Below the pieces are notes generated by a model, which worked only from the letters and a program-made list of their open reading frames with translations, was not told where the DNA came from and did no database searches. Positions 10,760-22,642 of a stretch of 64,000 nucleotides of DNA are shown one piece after another (position 1 is the stretch's first letter; the number at the start of each line of letters is the position of its first letter). Position numbers and translations under genes: made by a program. This stretch comes from Entophlyctis helioformis (taxonomy: Eukaryota; Chytridiomycota; Chytridiomycetes; Chytridiales; Chytriomycetaceae): assembly GCA_025526915.1 (NCBI GenBank), contig JAHLKH010000114.1, forward strand, positions 1 to 64,000, in the 5' to 3' direction.

Positions 10760-10937
10760 ATGACCGTCAGCCCTGCGTCTGCGCCCGCGCCCGTGTCTGT
10801 ATCCGCATCTGCGTCCATGTTTATGCCCAAGCCGGCGCCGGTGTCTTCGTCTGCGCTGCTCGCGGCCGCGCTGGCGTCGCCCATTTGCGCCTCGAGGCTG
10901 GTGCACAACGGCAACTTTGCCGTGAGCCTCTGCACCA

Positions 10938-10969
<32 letters not shown>

Positions 10970-13922
10970 AGTAGCAGCAACACCACCGGCAACAGCAACC
11001 ACCCGGATCTGCGTGCACCGTTCATGGCCGCTGCCTCGCCCGACTCGAGCGCTGCTACCGCCGCCCATCTGTCGTGGGTCTCGGCCACCACCGCTGCCGC
11101 CTCGGCTGCCATGGCCGCCGCCCGCCAGACCGGCTCGGCGCCGCTGTCTGTGCCTGCCGACATTATGCAGCCGCACTCGCACATGCAAGCGCAAGCACAG
11201 ACGAACGCCCGCAGCCCGTACACCACCTTCAGCACTACGCACACCACGCACACCGCCCACGCCCAGCAGCAGTATCAGAGGAGCCTCGACGATCTTGTGG
11301 CTGCGTCTGCTGCCGCTGCCGCTGCTGCCGCCGTGTCGCCCATGCGTCCGCTCGCCCTGTCGCCCGTTGCACTTGCCGCTGCCACCGACCCGTTTGTCGG
11401 CCTGCCCGCCCCGCAATTCTCGCTGTCGGTGCCGTATGACTTTGATGACGTTGACGAGGAGGACCCGGCCAACGGCGGCGACCCCAACGGCGGCGATACC
11501 AACAACCACAACGACCACAACGACCACGACGACGGCGACGGCGACCACGACGACGGCGTCGACAACGGCCATGACGGTGCCCGTGCAGCTGCTCTGTGCA
11601 CCAGCAACGCGCAGGCCCACGCCACGCACGGCGCATCTCCCGCCATCGCAATCCCGTCGGGCCACATGGAGGCGGCGGCGGCAGATCAGCCGGCCGCGGG
11701 TCAGGCACCAACATCAACATGGGCATCAACATGAGCATCAGCGCCAGCTCCCGCAACCCGCTGGCACTCCTGCCGAGCACGTCGTTTGTGAGCCCGCTCG
11801 CGCACCACACGCCGACCCTTGCGGGCAAGGACGGCTTTGCGGCACCTGTTCCTGGACATGCACACGCACACGCATCGGGATCGGCGTCGGTCGCCAAGCG
11901 GCTCCAACTGGCGTCTACCGTTCCATCCCAAGGCGCTGTCGATTTTCTCAATGTACCATTCGCCCACAACCATCTGCCAAGCGGCAGTGGCGCACCACCG
12001 CCAGCCTCGGGCATCACCTTTAACTTTGAGGCTCCAGCATCTACTGCTGCTGCTGCTACTGGTGGTGACTTTGCTGCTGCTATGGTGACTTTGGCGATAG
12101 TCGGGGCACGAGTGCCGCGTCGGATGCTGGCCATGCGAGCGCCTCCGTGTTCGCCCGCAACCCCGTATCGTTTACACACGATCGCCGCGCGTCGGCACCG
12201 CTGCCGCTCGGCTACTCGCACTCGCACCACCCGTCCATGGTCAACAGTCCGTTCATGACGTTCAACCCTATGGCGTCCATGGCGTCCATGGAATCGCCCG
12301 CAGCCACGTTTGCGTTTGCCGGCAGTGCGACGCCCATGACGCCGTTGGACTCGATGCGTGCGCTCGGGCTGGGCGGGCTGGCCATGCCTGCATCGACGCC
12401 GTTGGGCCTGCAGAACTTGGCTGTGCATGGTGGGCTGCCCACGTTTGCTGTGTCGCCTGCGCTCGAGGACCTGTCGGTCATGGCTCGCCACCATAATCAT
12501 CTCCAGCAACAGCAGGAGCAACAGCAGGAGCCTGTGCACGTGTTTGTGCCGCCGTTCCAGGACGCGTCGTCGCAGATCCAACAGCAACAGCAGCAACAGC
12601 AACAGCAGCAGCAGCAGCAACAGATGGCTGGCTCATCGACGGCTGCGCTCGAGTGGTTCGAGATTGCTGCGGCTGCTGCGTCGACCATGCCTGCGACTTC
12701 AGCCGCCGATGCAACCAGCTATGCATACAGCCGACAACAACAGCAGCAACACCTGATGCCAAACCATTATAGCGGGTTCGGCATCCACCAAGTGTCGGCT
12801 GGCCACATCTCGGCAACCACGTCGCCCATCTTCCCGCCGTTTGGCCAGACCGCCTCGCCGTCCATGACGATGCCGCAGGCCGTCAGCCCACACCAGGCAC
12901 TCAGCACGGCATTCCAGCTGCAGCACGTCACCCAGCAACTCGAGCTGCTCCAGAACCAGCAGATGATGACGGCGAGTCCGGCGCTGCACCCGGGCCCGTC
13001 GCCGTCCATGGTCGGATCCTACCTGTTCCCCCCTATGCCGCAGAGCACCGGCCATTCGCGGCGCGACTCGTCCGTGTATGGCGCGAGCGACGTGTCGGAC
13101 CTGTCGGACCTGTCCGATCTGTCGGTGCTGCCGCCGCTGGTTGCCCTGGCGGACCTGTCGGCATCCGTGTCGGCATCCGACAGCTACAGCCACACCCACC
13201 TCCCTGGCGACTACCAGCATGCACACTCGAAGCACCACAACCACAACCACAACCACAGCCATAGCCATAGCCACAGCCATCACCACCACGGCCACCACCA
13301 CCGGAAGCGCGAGAATGACGGCGATCATGATGAGCAGTTGAAACAACGGACGCAGCAGCGGAGCAGTCAGTCGCTGGCTGTACCGCCGCCCAAGAAACGC
13401 AAGCACAGTGCCCACTCGTCGTCACACGGACATGGCGCACAACAACACCAGCAACCGCCGTCGCAGCAACCGCCGTCGCAGCAACCGCCGCCGCCGCCTC
13501 CGCAGCCGCCATCACAGGCGCCAGACGGCACACGCGTGTTCAAATGCACGGTAGCCGACTGCGACCGGCACTTTACGCGGCGGTACAACCTGGACGCGCA
13601 TATCCGGTCGCACACGGGCGAGCGGCCGCATGCGTGCGATGCGTGCGACCTGCGCTTCAACCGCAAGCATGACCTGAACCGCCATGTGACGAGCGTGCAC
13701 CAGCGTGTGAACCGATACGGGCCGTGTCCTGGCTGCGAGGTCTCGTTTCCGCGGCAGGACGCGTTCAAGCGGCATCTGGAGAGCTGTGCGCGTGCTGCGG
13801 GTCTTGTCGGTGCTGCCGGTCTTGTGGGTGCTGTTTCGGGTGATGGCAGTGCAGACGCTCTTGATGGTGCTGATGTGGGGTTGGAGCGTGATGTCGGTGA
13901 TGTCGATGATGTTGGCAAGTGA
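10760..13922 (+). CDS. Crz1-like C2H2 zinc-finger transcription factor, paralogue 3 (frame broken twice)
   Basis: Starts at ATG 10760 (MTVSPASAPAPVSVSAS) and ends at TGA 13920-13922, about 1050 residues if read through. The coding frame moves back one base near 11,700 (within an Ala/Gly-rich stretch) and again near 12,090. Both look like single-base deletions, because high-G/C third positions continue in the new frame. The N-terminal part is Ala/Asn/Asp-rich, the middle Gln/His-rich. The last 150 residues carry finger 1 (CDRHFTRRYNLDAHIRSH), finger 2 (CDLRFNRKHDLNRH) and the C2HC finger (CPGCEVSFPRQDAFKRH), followed by a Gly/Val/Asp tail. Two short introns cannot be excluded, but I see no good GT/AG pairs at the breaks. 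A VPPPKKRKH-type basic cluster precedes the fingers. Confidence 0.78.
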
Positions 13923-14127
13923 GCCGCGTAGTTTCCCTATTCTTTTTTGTTGTTATAACTCGAATACAGGGTATCGAACCAACTGTGTGATCAGAATACA
14001 GGAGGAACCCCTGCAAATGACTGTACAGACAATGGCTTCATTGCGCCAGCATGCGGCAATCTCGGCCGTATTGCCACCGTCACACTGGTTTGTGACATTA
14101 ACTCTACACTCATCCGACACGCGGCAA

Positions 14128-16035
14128 CTAATGGATGGACCGCAGCAGAGGAATGCGGTCGGGGTGGAACAAGTGTCCACGCACACGCTTGGCATAGAAT
14201 GTGAATGTGAGCGCACCGCAAAACACGGCAGCAATCGAGATGTGGGCCGGAATCCAGAAACTCGACGGACTGAACCAGATCTGCCGCCCGCAAGTTAAAG
14301 TCAGAATGTGTTGCGACAGCCCAGACGACGTGGTGCATGGCAACGTACAATGGTGGTCACATAGCCGAGCATGTCGAATGCGCTTTGCAGAGATATCTGC
14401 ACGCCGCTCATGAGGCCAATCTCTGTCTCAGCGACACTGGAGAGTATCCAGGCATGAGCATCAGTGCCACGCCAGCCATCCACTACAGACACACACAAAG
14501 GGACACAGGGACACAAGAGCACGCGCATACCTTTCTTGAAAGATCTGCATCTGCGAGAGGTCAAATGTCCACAGTCCCCACCGCGACAGGGTGGTGCCGC
14601 CAAAGAGCAGGATGCCGTTGACGGCGGTTGAAGACGGCACCCAAAAGGACACAATCACAGGCACAAGGGAGAGCACTTGCGACCAGATGGCCCACAGGCC
14701 CGTGCGCACAGGGCCGATGCGGCCAATGAGCGGCGATGTGGTGACTGTGGCAGTGAGACCGGCCATGATGCTCAGACCGCGCAGAGCGGCAAGCACGGGT
14801 GCCGAGTAGCCGCGGTTCAGTAGATAGGAGATCATGACCGGGCCGAACGAGAGGACAGTAAAGTAGAGCTGGGCGATGGCGAGAATGGTTGGGAACACCG
14901 GGTGTCTGACAATCTGCGCAAGCGTGCGGGAAAGTGATGTGCGTGTCGGCTCCTCCTGCTGCTGTGCAGCCGCGGTAGATTCGGTGGACGGCTCCGTGTC
15001 AACTGGCACCTCGACTGCCTTGCCCTGCAGGTCGCTGTGGGCATCCACGCTAGGCAGAGGCTCCTGCTGCTGCTCGCGTTCATGGGCATGCCCATTGCTG
15101 CCAAGATCGATGGGGTCTGCAGGGGCTGCGCTCGACGGGCTGGATGCCTGTCTACCAACAGAGATGGCAGGCACGATGCGCACCAAGTACGACAGAAGCG
15201 CCATCTCGACACCGACAGTCAATAGCCCCTGGCCGGCAACCACGAGCATGGCGATCTGCACCGACGACGCAGCCGCAATGCCCGAAATGGCGAGACTAGC
15301 AACGGTCTTGCAGAACAGGTCGATGCGGCGCAGCTGTGAATTGAGCACTGTCCAGCAAGGCCGATCGATCTGTGAGTCAGGCTGACGCTGTGGTTGCATG
15401 GCAGGTGGCGGATGGACCCACCAGCAAGCGGCTCGTCGACGGAGCGGGCAACGACCAGTGCCCAGTCTCGCTCGACAGACGTCGCAGCAAGAGCGTTGGC
15501 AAGCGTGAGCACGCAGCCGCCAAGCACCGTGAACACAAACGCCGCATCCGCACGAAACTCAACCGGCGGCAGATTGCCGGCGTCGCTGTGGAGCGAGAAG
15601 CCGGCCTTGGACCACAGCAACACGCAGATGAGCGCAATGGCCGCCTTCTGGACGGCGAGGGCCAGCGAGAGCGTCGGAAACCTGCCGAGCGTGTCGAGCG
15701 TGCGAGTGACGAGCGGCGTGGCAATGACCGAGGCCGTGCTGCATGCGAGCGCAAAGACCGACACCGGCAGCAGGCTGTCTGGGTACACAAACGTCAGGAA
15801 CAGCGCGGCCGACCACTCGATCGAGCGTGCGGTCCATGTCACGGACGCATGCGTCTGTCGGCACAGCGAGCGTCAGTCTGGTGGCCAGCGGGAGTGATCC
15901 TTCAGACACTGGCAAGCACTCGGCAGACACACCGCCAGAAGCGTCCAAGTTGCGTTGCGTCGCAGGCTGGCCTCGGCGGGCATCGCAAACACTCTCGTCA
16001 ATTGTTCCGCAAACATCGTCATCATCTGTCACCAT
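14128..16035 (-). CDS. Ferroportin-like iron exporter (SLC40 family)
   Basis: Exons at about 16035-15422 (one frame slip near 15,865), 15347-14531, 14436-14349 and 14280-14128, joined in phase to about 555 residues (human SLC40A1 has 571). Matches to ferroportin include the N-terminal TW-x2-R...W helix (HASVTWTARSIEWSAALF), ERDWALVVA, QLRRIDLF, and RWGLWTFDLSQMQIFQES followed by VAETEIGLMSGVQ, equivalent to the RIGLWSFDL...ESERGIINGVQ region. About ten or more hydrophobic helices are visible, with a Ser/Glu/Gln-rich loop near residues 255-330. The family exports Fe2+ across the plasma or vacuolar membrane. It diverges from ABCC copy 1 over about 340 bp. The N-terminal start (MVTDDDDVCGTIDES) is the nearest in-frame ATG and is less certain. 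Confidence 0.85.
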
Positions 16036-16378
16036 ATAAAACTCTGGGCCACCGAGACCGAGACATGCGACTGAGCAGCAGACTGAGCAACACCGAGCAG
16101 TGTGGTCGCCGTCACCATATACCATGTCATCTATCGCGCCATTTGCCGTGCCATGTACATGCTGAGCTCGCCCCTTGTGCTCCTTGAACCACGCGACATG
16201 CTGCATCCTGCGAGCCCGTGGTGCTGCAGACATGGCCGCGTTGCATGCATCGTCCGCTTGGTGGCATTCTGGTTCGCAGTCGCCATCTGGGCACCGGCAG
16301 ATGGGTCGTACTTTTGTCACTGCAACTGACGGCTGTGCATGAGCCACGTTTTTCGATCTTCCCTTAGAGCCCAAATAG
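16036..16378. other. Divergent promoter region, ferroportin / ABCC copy 1
   Basis: About 340 bp between the two starts. No recognisable iron-GATA element was found by eye. An ATG at 16339 opens a frame that runs into the transporter frame (see the transporter entry). Confidence 0.5.
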
Positions 16379-19300
16379 ATGACGACTTACGCCGTCGTGC
16401 AAGCCAAGGAGGGCAACGAGGCCGTCCCGCCGACGCTGCGACAGCTGGCCCTGGCCAGATCAAGCGCAACCTGTGGTCGTTTGTCACCATCACCTGGCTG
16501 ACTCCTCTCCTCCGCAAGGGCTACATCTCGCCGCTGCATGAGCAGGTTCGTCTTGATGCAACAGTGCTTGCATCCAGTGCTTGCGACGGTGCTTGCATCA
16601 GTGCTTGTGCTTGCGTCGGTGCCTGTACTGGTCGCTGCACACCCTGTTCAAGCTGCGTGCGCTGGCTGTCTGTGCTGGCTGCGAACTGCTGCCATGCTAC
16701 GGTCGCTTTGGCCTGGTGCACTGCACTGCACTGCACTGCATCCGCCTGTGCAGCATGTCAACGCCCCCACTGCATCTTCACGGCATCCTCACCAATCCGC
16801 CGTGTGACCCTGCCCCGCCACGATTACAGGATCTGCCCGACCTGAGCGACAACGACAAGGCGGCGGCGGGCTCCAAGGTCCTCGATGCCTTCTGGGCCAG
16901 GTTCAAGGCCCACGTAAACGACCCCAGCAACGTCAAGCCGCCGTCGCTCGTCGGTGCTCTGGCTGCCAGCTTCTTTGGCCATTGTACGTCTGTTGTGCAC
17001 CGTTCATGGCTGTGTTTGCGTGCTTCTGACCTTGACTTCAACACGCCAGCCTCGCTCTCGTCGTTATCGAATTCGTCTTGGTCGGCATCAACCTGACGCT
17101 GCCGCTGCTCATCCCGCAGATCACGACTGCCATCGTCGACGGCAGCAACTCGCCCGATCTGTTCATTCCGAGCGTCTACGGCACCGCCGCCCTCTTCTTT
17201 GGCTTGCAGATCGCCCAAGTTATGGGAAGCGCCGCTCGCAGGGCCATCGACGTCAACATGGAAAACAACCTCCGCGCCGTCGTCGTCGACGCTATTTATC
17301 GCAAGTCGCTCCGTCTGTCGACCAAGGCGCGCAACGAATACACCTCCGGCCGCATCAACACAATGGTCGATGCAGATGTCAACTTTGTCATCACGTTCCC
17401 CAACATGCTCATTGTGCTCGTGACCGGCATCACCCAGATCGCGCTCGGTATCTACTTTACCGCCATGGCCCTCGGCCAAGCCACGTGGGTCGCCATTGGT
17501 GTCTTTCTCGGCTGTCTTGTCATCGTCCTGGCGCTGTTCCCCATCTTCGGCTCGAGCATGGAAATGTACATGGCAGCCATGGACGCACGCACCAAGCGTC
17601 TGCGCGAGTTCCTGTACGGCATCAAGATTGTCAAGTTCCAGGCGGCCGAAGAGTCGCTCAACAAGTCCATCCACGCCGCACGCGATGACCAGCGGTCGGC
17701 CATCAGGAAAATGATCATACCGCTAGTCATCATCTTTGCAGCGCTGATCATCCAGCAGCAGAGTATGGCACCTCTTGCCATTATCGCATTCTCGGCGTTT
17801 GGCAACACGATCAACGGCAGCAACGTGTTCACCATCATCGGTCTTCTGCAAGCTGTTAGTGGGCCTTCAGGCATCATTGGATCCGCGTTCACGTACGTGT
17901 ATCGCCCAGAGCTTGAGCAGTTCTGTTTGAGTGGATGCTGACATGCGCATGCACACACATGGTTGCCGGTCTGCAGGGCGGTGATCCAGTTTGGCATCTC
18001 ACTCAAGCGTCTCCGCTCGTTTTTGCTTGCCGAGGAAACGCATCCCGATGAGTTGACGGCTCGGTTCGCCATGGACATGTCTGTTGATGGATCTGCCATC
18101 CTGATGGACAAGGCTTCGTTTACCTGGGAAGTGGTCAAGAAGGATGCTGCGAATGCTGCCGAGGCCAAGGAAGAGGCCAAGGAGGCCAAGAAGGCTGCTG
18201 CTGATGCCAAGAAGGACGCCAAGAAGAGCAAGAAGGACGCCGCTAATGCCAAGGACGCGTCTGCCGAGACTGTTGTTGAGACGCAAGGCTCTGAGGAGCA
18301 GGAGCCGTTCAAGCTCGAGGATGTCAACCTGTCCATCCCGCGCGGTTCGCTTGTCGCTGTTGTCGGCTCTGTTGGATCTGGCAAGTCGTCTTTCCTGTCT
18401 GCTGTCATTGGCGGCATGCGCAAGACCGCCGGTTCGTCGTCCGTCTTTGGATCCATCGCCTACTGCGCTCAGGAGCCGTGGATCCTGACCGGCACCATCG
18501 AGGAGAACATTGTGTTCAGCGACGAGTCCGTGCGTCCCAACATCGCCAAGGCCGTGTCTGCCTCGTGTCTCGAGCACGACCTCGAGATCCTCCCCAACGG
18601 TCTCGGCACGCAGATTGGCGAGAAGGGCATCAACCTGTCTGGCGGCCAGAAGGCTCGTGTTGCACTCGCTCGTGCCATTGCTCGCGATGCCGACATCTAC
18701 CTGCTCGACGATCCCATTGCCGCTCTCGATGCGCACGTTGGCAAGAAGGTGTTTGACGAGGCCATCTGCGGCACGCTCAAGAGCAAGACGGTCGTGCTTG
18801 TCACGCACCAGCTGCACCTGCTTCCCAAGGTCGACTTTGTCGTCGTGCTTGACAACGGCCGTGTTGCCGAGACGGGCACGTTCAAGGATCTCATGGCCTA
18901 CCCTCAGAGCGCTCTGTCCAACATCATGAAGGACTACCACTTTGATGACGAGGTTGTGACCAAGGACAACGCGGCCATTGTCACCAAGGACGACGACGAA
19001 CAAGTCATCAAGGCTGTCAAGGCGTACGAGTCCGAGAAGGCTGTCGATGAGGACCGTCGCGTTGGCGCCGTCAAGCTCGACACGTTCCGCTCGTACTTTG
19101 TCTCCGCAGGATACTACTATTTTGGCCTGCTTGTCATTCTCTTCCTCATCAGCTCTGCCACCTCGTCCATGCTTCAAATTTCGCTCACGGTTTGGGCCGA
19201 CGACAAGTGGGGATGGACGCTCGCCGACTACTACCACCTCTACATCGGTCTTGGTGTTGGAGAGTCGACTGTCATGCGTAAGTTGGAGACACCTTCTCCA

Positions 19301-20990
19301 TGCCGGTGGATCTCGAATTGGTTTGCTGGCTAACTGGCATGAACATCGCCTGGCAGTCGGATCGGTCTACATCTTGACCATGCTGGGATACTTTGCCGCG
19401 ATCACGATCCACAACAAGGCGCTTGCTGGTCTCATGCGTGCACCCATGTCGTTCTTTGACACCCAGCCCATCGGCCGCATCATCAACCGCATGACAACCG
19501 ACGTTGAGTTTTTGGATATCGGCATTGCCATGCTGCTCGTCAACACCTTTGCCAACGCTACCAGCTTTATCACCTCGGTCGTTGTCGTCATCTACACGTT
19601 CCCGATCTTCCTCGGTAAGCAGCAACGAGATCATTCTGTACATCCTTGAACAGTTGCCTAACATTACATGATCAATCAACAGCCCAGTTTTTTATCCTTA
19701 CGATCATGAGTTGGTTTGTGTACCGCTACTTCCTGGCTTCGTACCGCGAGCTCAAGCGACTGTCGTCCATCATGAAGTCGCCGCTCAACTCGCACGTCTC
19801 CGAGACGCTCAACGGCATCCCCACGATTGCGGCATACAGCGCACAGTCCAAGTTCGTCGCCACCGAGCAGGTCAAGATGGATCTGCTCAACCTGTCAAAT
19901 CTGCTTCTCGAATCGTCCCAAATCTGGCTGTCGCTGCGCGTGCAGCTCTTGACACTCTCCGTAGCACTTGTTGTCATTATTCTCTGTGTTGCAAAGGTCA
20001 TCCAGGGTGCCAACATCGGCTTGGCGATTGTAACCACCATCAGTCTTGGCGGTTCGTTGGATACCGTCATGAGCCTCATTGCGCACCTTGAGGCTGCCTT
20101 CAACTCGGTCGAGCGTCTCAACTACTACGCCAACGAGCTGCCGTCCGAGGCACCTCGCGTGATGCCCAACGACCCTGCGACCAAGGACGAGTGGCCGACT
20201 GCCGGTGCACTTGCCATCCGCACCTGCAGATCTGCTACGACTCGCGTCCCGACCACGCCGTCATCAAGAACCTGTCGCTCGACATCCGTCCGGGCGAAAA
20301 GGTCGGCATTGTCGGCCGCACCGGCTCGGGCAAGAGCACGCTCATGACGGCCCTGTTCCGCATCATGGAGGCATCCAAGGGATCCATCACCATCGACGGC
20401 CGCGACATTGCGACGCTCGGTCTCAAGACGCTGCGCTCTCGCCTGCAGATCATCCCGCAGGAGCCCGTGCTGTTCAAGGGAACCGTGCGGTCCAACCTCG
20501 ACATGCTGCAGACGGGATACACGACGACCAGCTGTGGGAGTCGCTGTCGCTCGTGGGTCTCAAGGACTACGTGGCTGCGCAGACGGACAAGCTGGATGCG
20601 GCGATCGAGGAGAACGGATCCAACCTGTCGATGGGCCAGCGCCAGCTGCTGTGTCTTGCCAAGGCCATTCTCGCGCGCCCAAGGTGCTCATCATGGACGA
20701 GGCGACGGCGTCGGTGGATGCCGAAGCCGACAAGCGCATTCCAAGAGTCGATCCGGTCGCAGTTTGCCGACACGACGGTGCTGAGCATTGCGCACCGTCT
20801 CAACACGATCGCGGCGTTTGGCCGCGTGCTTGTGCTTGACCAGGGCGAGATTGCCGAGTTTGATGCGCCGCATGTGCTGCTCGGCCGGGCTGGCTCTGTG
20901 TTTGGCGAGCTTGTGGATGCGACTGGTGCTGCCAACGCTGCCGTCATTCGCGAGATTGCGTCTGGCCACTTCAACGCTTCGCAGGTGTGA
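16379..20990 (+). CDS. ABCC (MRP-type) transporter, copy 1, with frame breaks
   Basis: Full ABC transporter, two TMD-NBD halves, about 1,390 residues if read through. Exons are about 16379-16545, 16830-16983, 17050-17892, 17977-19277, 19357-19614 and 19683-20990. NBD1 has Walker [10 protein letters not shown], signature LSGGQKAR and Walker B with DDPIAALD, where Asp replaces the catalytic Glu as usual in ABCC. NBD2 has [19 protein letters not shown] and DEATASVD. A Lys/Ala/Asp-rich linker precedes NBD1. Against copy 2 (43841-48280), NBD2 has three one-base deletions (near 20,220, 20,524 and 20,689) and one insertion (near 20,744). A slip near 16,450 separates the ATG at 16379 ([20 protein letters not shown]) from the first TMD helix, and the exon 2-3 phase also misfits. 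Substrates of this family are typically organic anions or glutathione conjugates. Either a pseudogene or residual sequence errors. Confidence 0.85.
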
Positions 20991-21075
20991 TCTGTCTGTC
21001 TGTCATCAATACATCCTTGTGCAACAGCCACTACTGCCATTGAGCACGACAGACCGCCAGACTCGCCGAGCCTGT

Positions 21076-21535
21076 TCATTTAGTTGATGACGACACAAGC
21101 TGCCGCTGCCTGTCGATCACCAGCTGCAGACAGCAGCCAGTCTTGGTGCCATCGCCATCGTCGCCTTCAAAGAAGCCGTTGGACAGCAGCCGAGGCAGAC
21201 ACAGCTCGTACAGCGGAAAGAAGCGATCCACAAAGTCGGCGACCTGCGATCGTGTCAGGCCAAGCGTCGCATCGCCGCGGTCTCGCCGCATGCACTCCTC
21301 CTGCTCCCACCGCCACTCGTACACGGCGTCCGTCTGCTCTGCTGCAATGTGCACAAACGCATCCATCAGCGGATACCACGACCGCTCGTACTCGGCCAGG
21401 CTCTCCATGACCTGTGCGATGTTGTGCTGCGTGTACTTGAACACGGATCGCATGGCTGCTGGCGGGTCAAGTGTGCCTGCACCGTCGTGCAGGTGCTGCC
21501 GGTGCGTGTCAAACAGCTGCGCCGTCTGCTCGAGT
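21076..21535 (-). pseudogene. 3' fragment resembling D-glycerate 3-kinase / Tda10 family
   Basis: About 150 codons ending at 21076. The segment AVYEWRWEQEECMRRDRG followed by SQVADFVDRFFPLYELCLPR resembles the C-terminal end of eukaryotic glycerate kinases (P-loop kinases; yeast Tda10), where a W-R-x-x-Q-E helix is followed by a (F/Y)V-x-R-(Y/F)-x-P-x-Y motif. Upstream, in-frame codons continue (RLEQTAQLFDTHRQHL) to a TGA near 21,540, beyond which FEGWKSDL is visible in the same frame. I could not find the Walker A P-loop anywhere on the minus strand up to 22.6 kb. It is therefore a decayed or frame-damaged gene, or the family call is wrong. Confidence 0.4.
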
Positions 21536-21539
21536 CTTC

Positions 21540-22129
21540 AAGTCAGATCGGATTTCCAGCCCTCGAACAGCCCACCACAGCCTCTGCCACTCTCGCTGCT
21601 GTTGCTGTTGCCATCAGCCAGTCATCTGCTGTGACCACACAGGCAAAAGCATCGCCAGATCTGCCGCGTCGCTCGTCGCGTCGCTCGCCTTGTCCAGCCG
21701 CCACAAACACCAGGCGAGCAACCTGCAACGACCAGCCCAGCGACACCAGCCCCAGTGGCAGCCTCTACTGCATACACCATCCTGGCCGCCAACCTCGCAC
21801 CAGAACACCAAACGGCACTGCTCATCCAACCACTGAGCCATGCCCGCCTGCCTCCTGCATGCCCTCAGCCATCAAGCCATCTGCCGACAACAGATCTGAG
21901 CTCCTGCTTGCCAAGGCTGGCGGCATACGGGCAGTGGCCGACTATGCTGCCTTCCAGCCATGCTCGCTCGCCAAGTGCAAGCCAGCCAGCGACATCCCGC
22001 CGTTGCTGTCAACACCAGGCGTCCTGCCGGCACAAACGCTGCACTGAGCAAGGCTGCCGATGATGTCGCTGTCAGTGGCTGACCGTCCCGTCGTGGCTTG
22101 CTCATGCATGCTGGCTGGACCCATCTGCC
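21540..22129. other. No clear gene
   Basis: No frame on either strand has convincing coding character here apart from short patches. It may be the decayed 5' part of the glycerate-kinase-like gene. Confidence 0.4.
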
Positions 22130-22584
22130 GTGTCCAAGGTCCAGCTCATCACAAGCGCATTCACACACAAGGACAGCTGCACCAGGATCGGTCATCTCAA
22201 CATGGCCATCGTCCAGAGCATGGCAACAAGCAGATCCCACAGATGCGCATGCGTTCCTGCAGAGCATCTCGCTGCTGACCCACTCGAACAGGATCGCGGT
22301 GCTGCTGTTCATGGGCCAGGGCGAGGGCAATGTGTGTGTCGCTCATCGAGGCGATCCAGATGGCGACCAAGCTGGATGCCAACGGATGCTGGCTGCTCAT
22401 TGGCGAGAAGGAGGGCCACGTGTTCAAGCAGACGTCTGTGCATGAGCAGCACGCACTTCCTGGACTCATTCCTGACCACAACTGCCTGTGCAGCCAAGCA
22501 GTGATCCGCCCGATCAAGCCAAATGAGCAGACATTCAAGACAGCAGTCAGACCATTGCAACCACAGTCGTCATCCGTGTCTTGA
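22130..22584 (+). CDS. Unrecognised coding patch spread over three frames
   Basis: Three consecutive stretches with strong G/C third positions sit in three different plus frames: one containing VQLITSAFTHKDSCTRIGHL (22,139-22,240), one containing AFLQSISLLTHSNRIAVLLF (about 22,245-22,335) and one containing SLIEAIQMATKLDANGCWLL (22,335-22,584, ending at a TGA). Together they suggest about 150 residues of one protein with two single-base slips. I cannot name the family, and the 5' end is not defined. It converges on the kinase gene on the other strand. A spurious signal is possible. Confidence 0.35.
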
Positions 22585-22642
22585 TTGCAGCAATGACAGC
22601 CGGACATGCCTCGCATTCATCCTCAAGTGCAAACATGTTCAT

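Noticed and set aside
13960..14010. Possible tRNA-like sequence (GGGTATCGAACCAACTG)
   Set aside because: No cloverleaf with matching acceptor and anticodon stems could be drawn.
16339..16378. Alternative ATG at 16339 for ABCC copy 1, which avoids a frame slip
   Set aside because: The codons from 16339 in that frame have poor third-position bias. The frame from ATG 16379 has strong bias up to a single-base slip near 16,450. Not fully excluded.
16036..16378. Iron-regulatory GATA (ATCWGATAA) sites near the ferroportin or FTR1/FET3 starts
   Set aside because: None of the short GATA occurrences matches the extended iron-repressor consensus. Only a by-eye search was possible.
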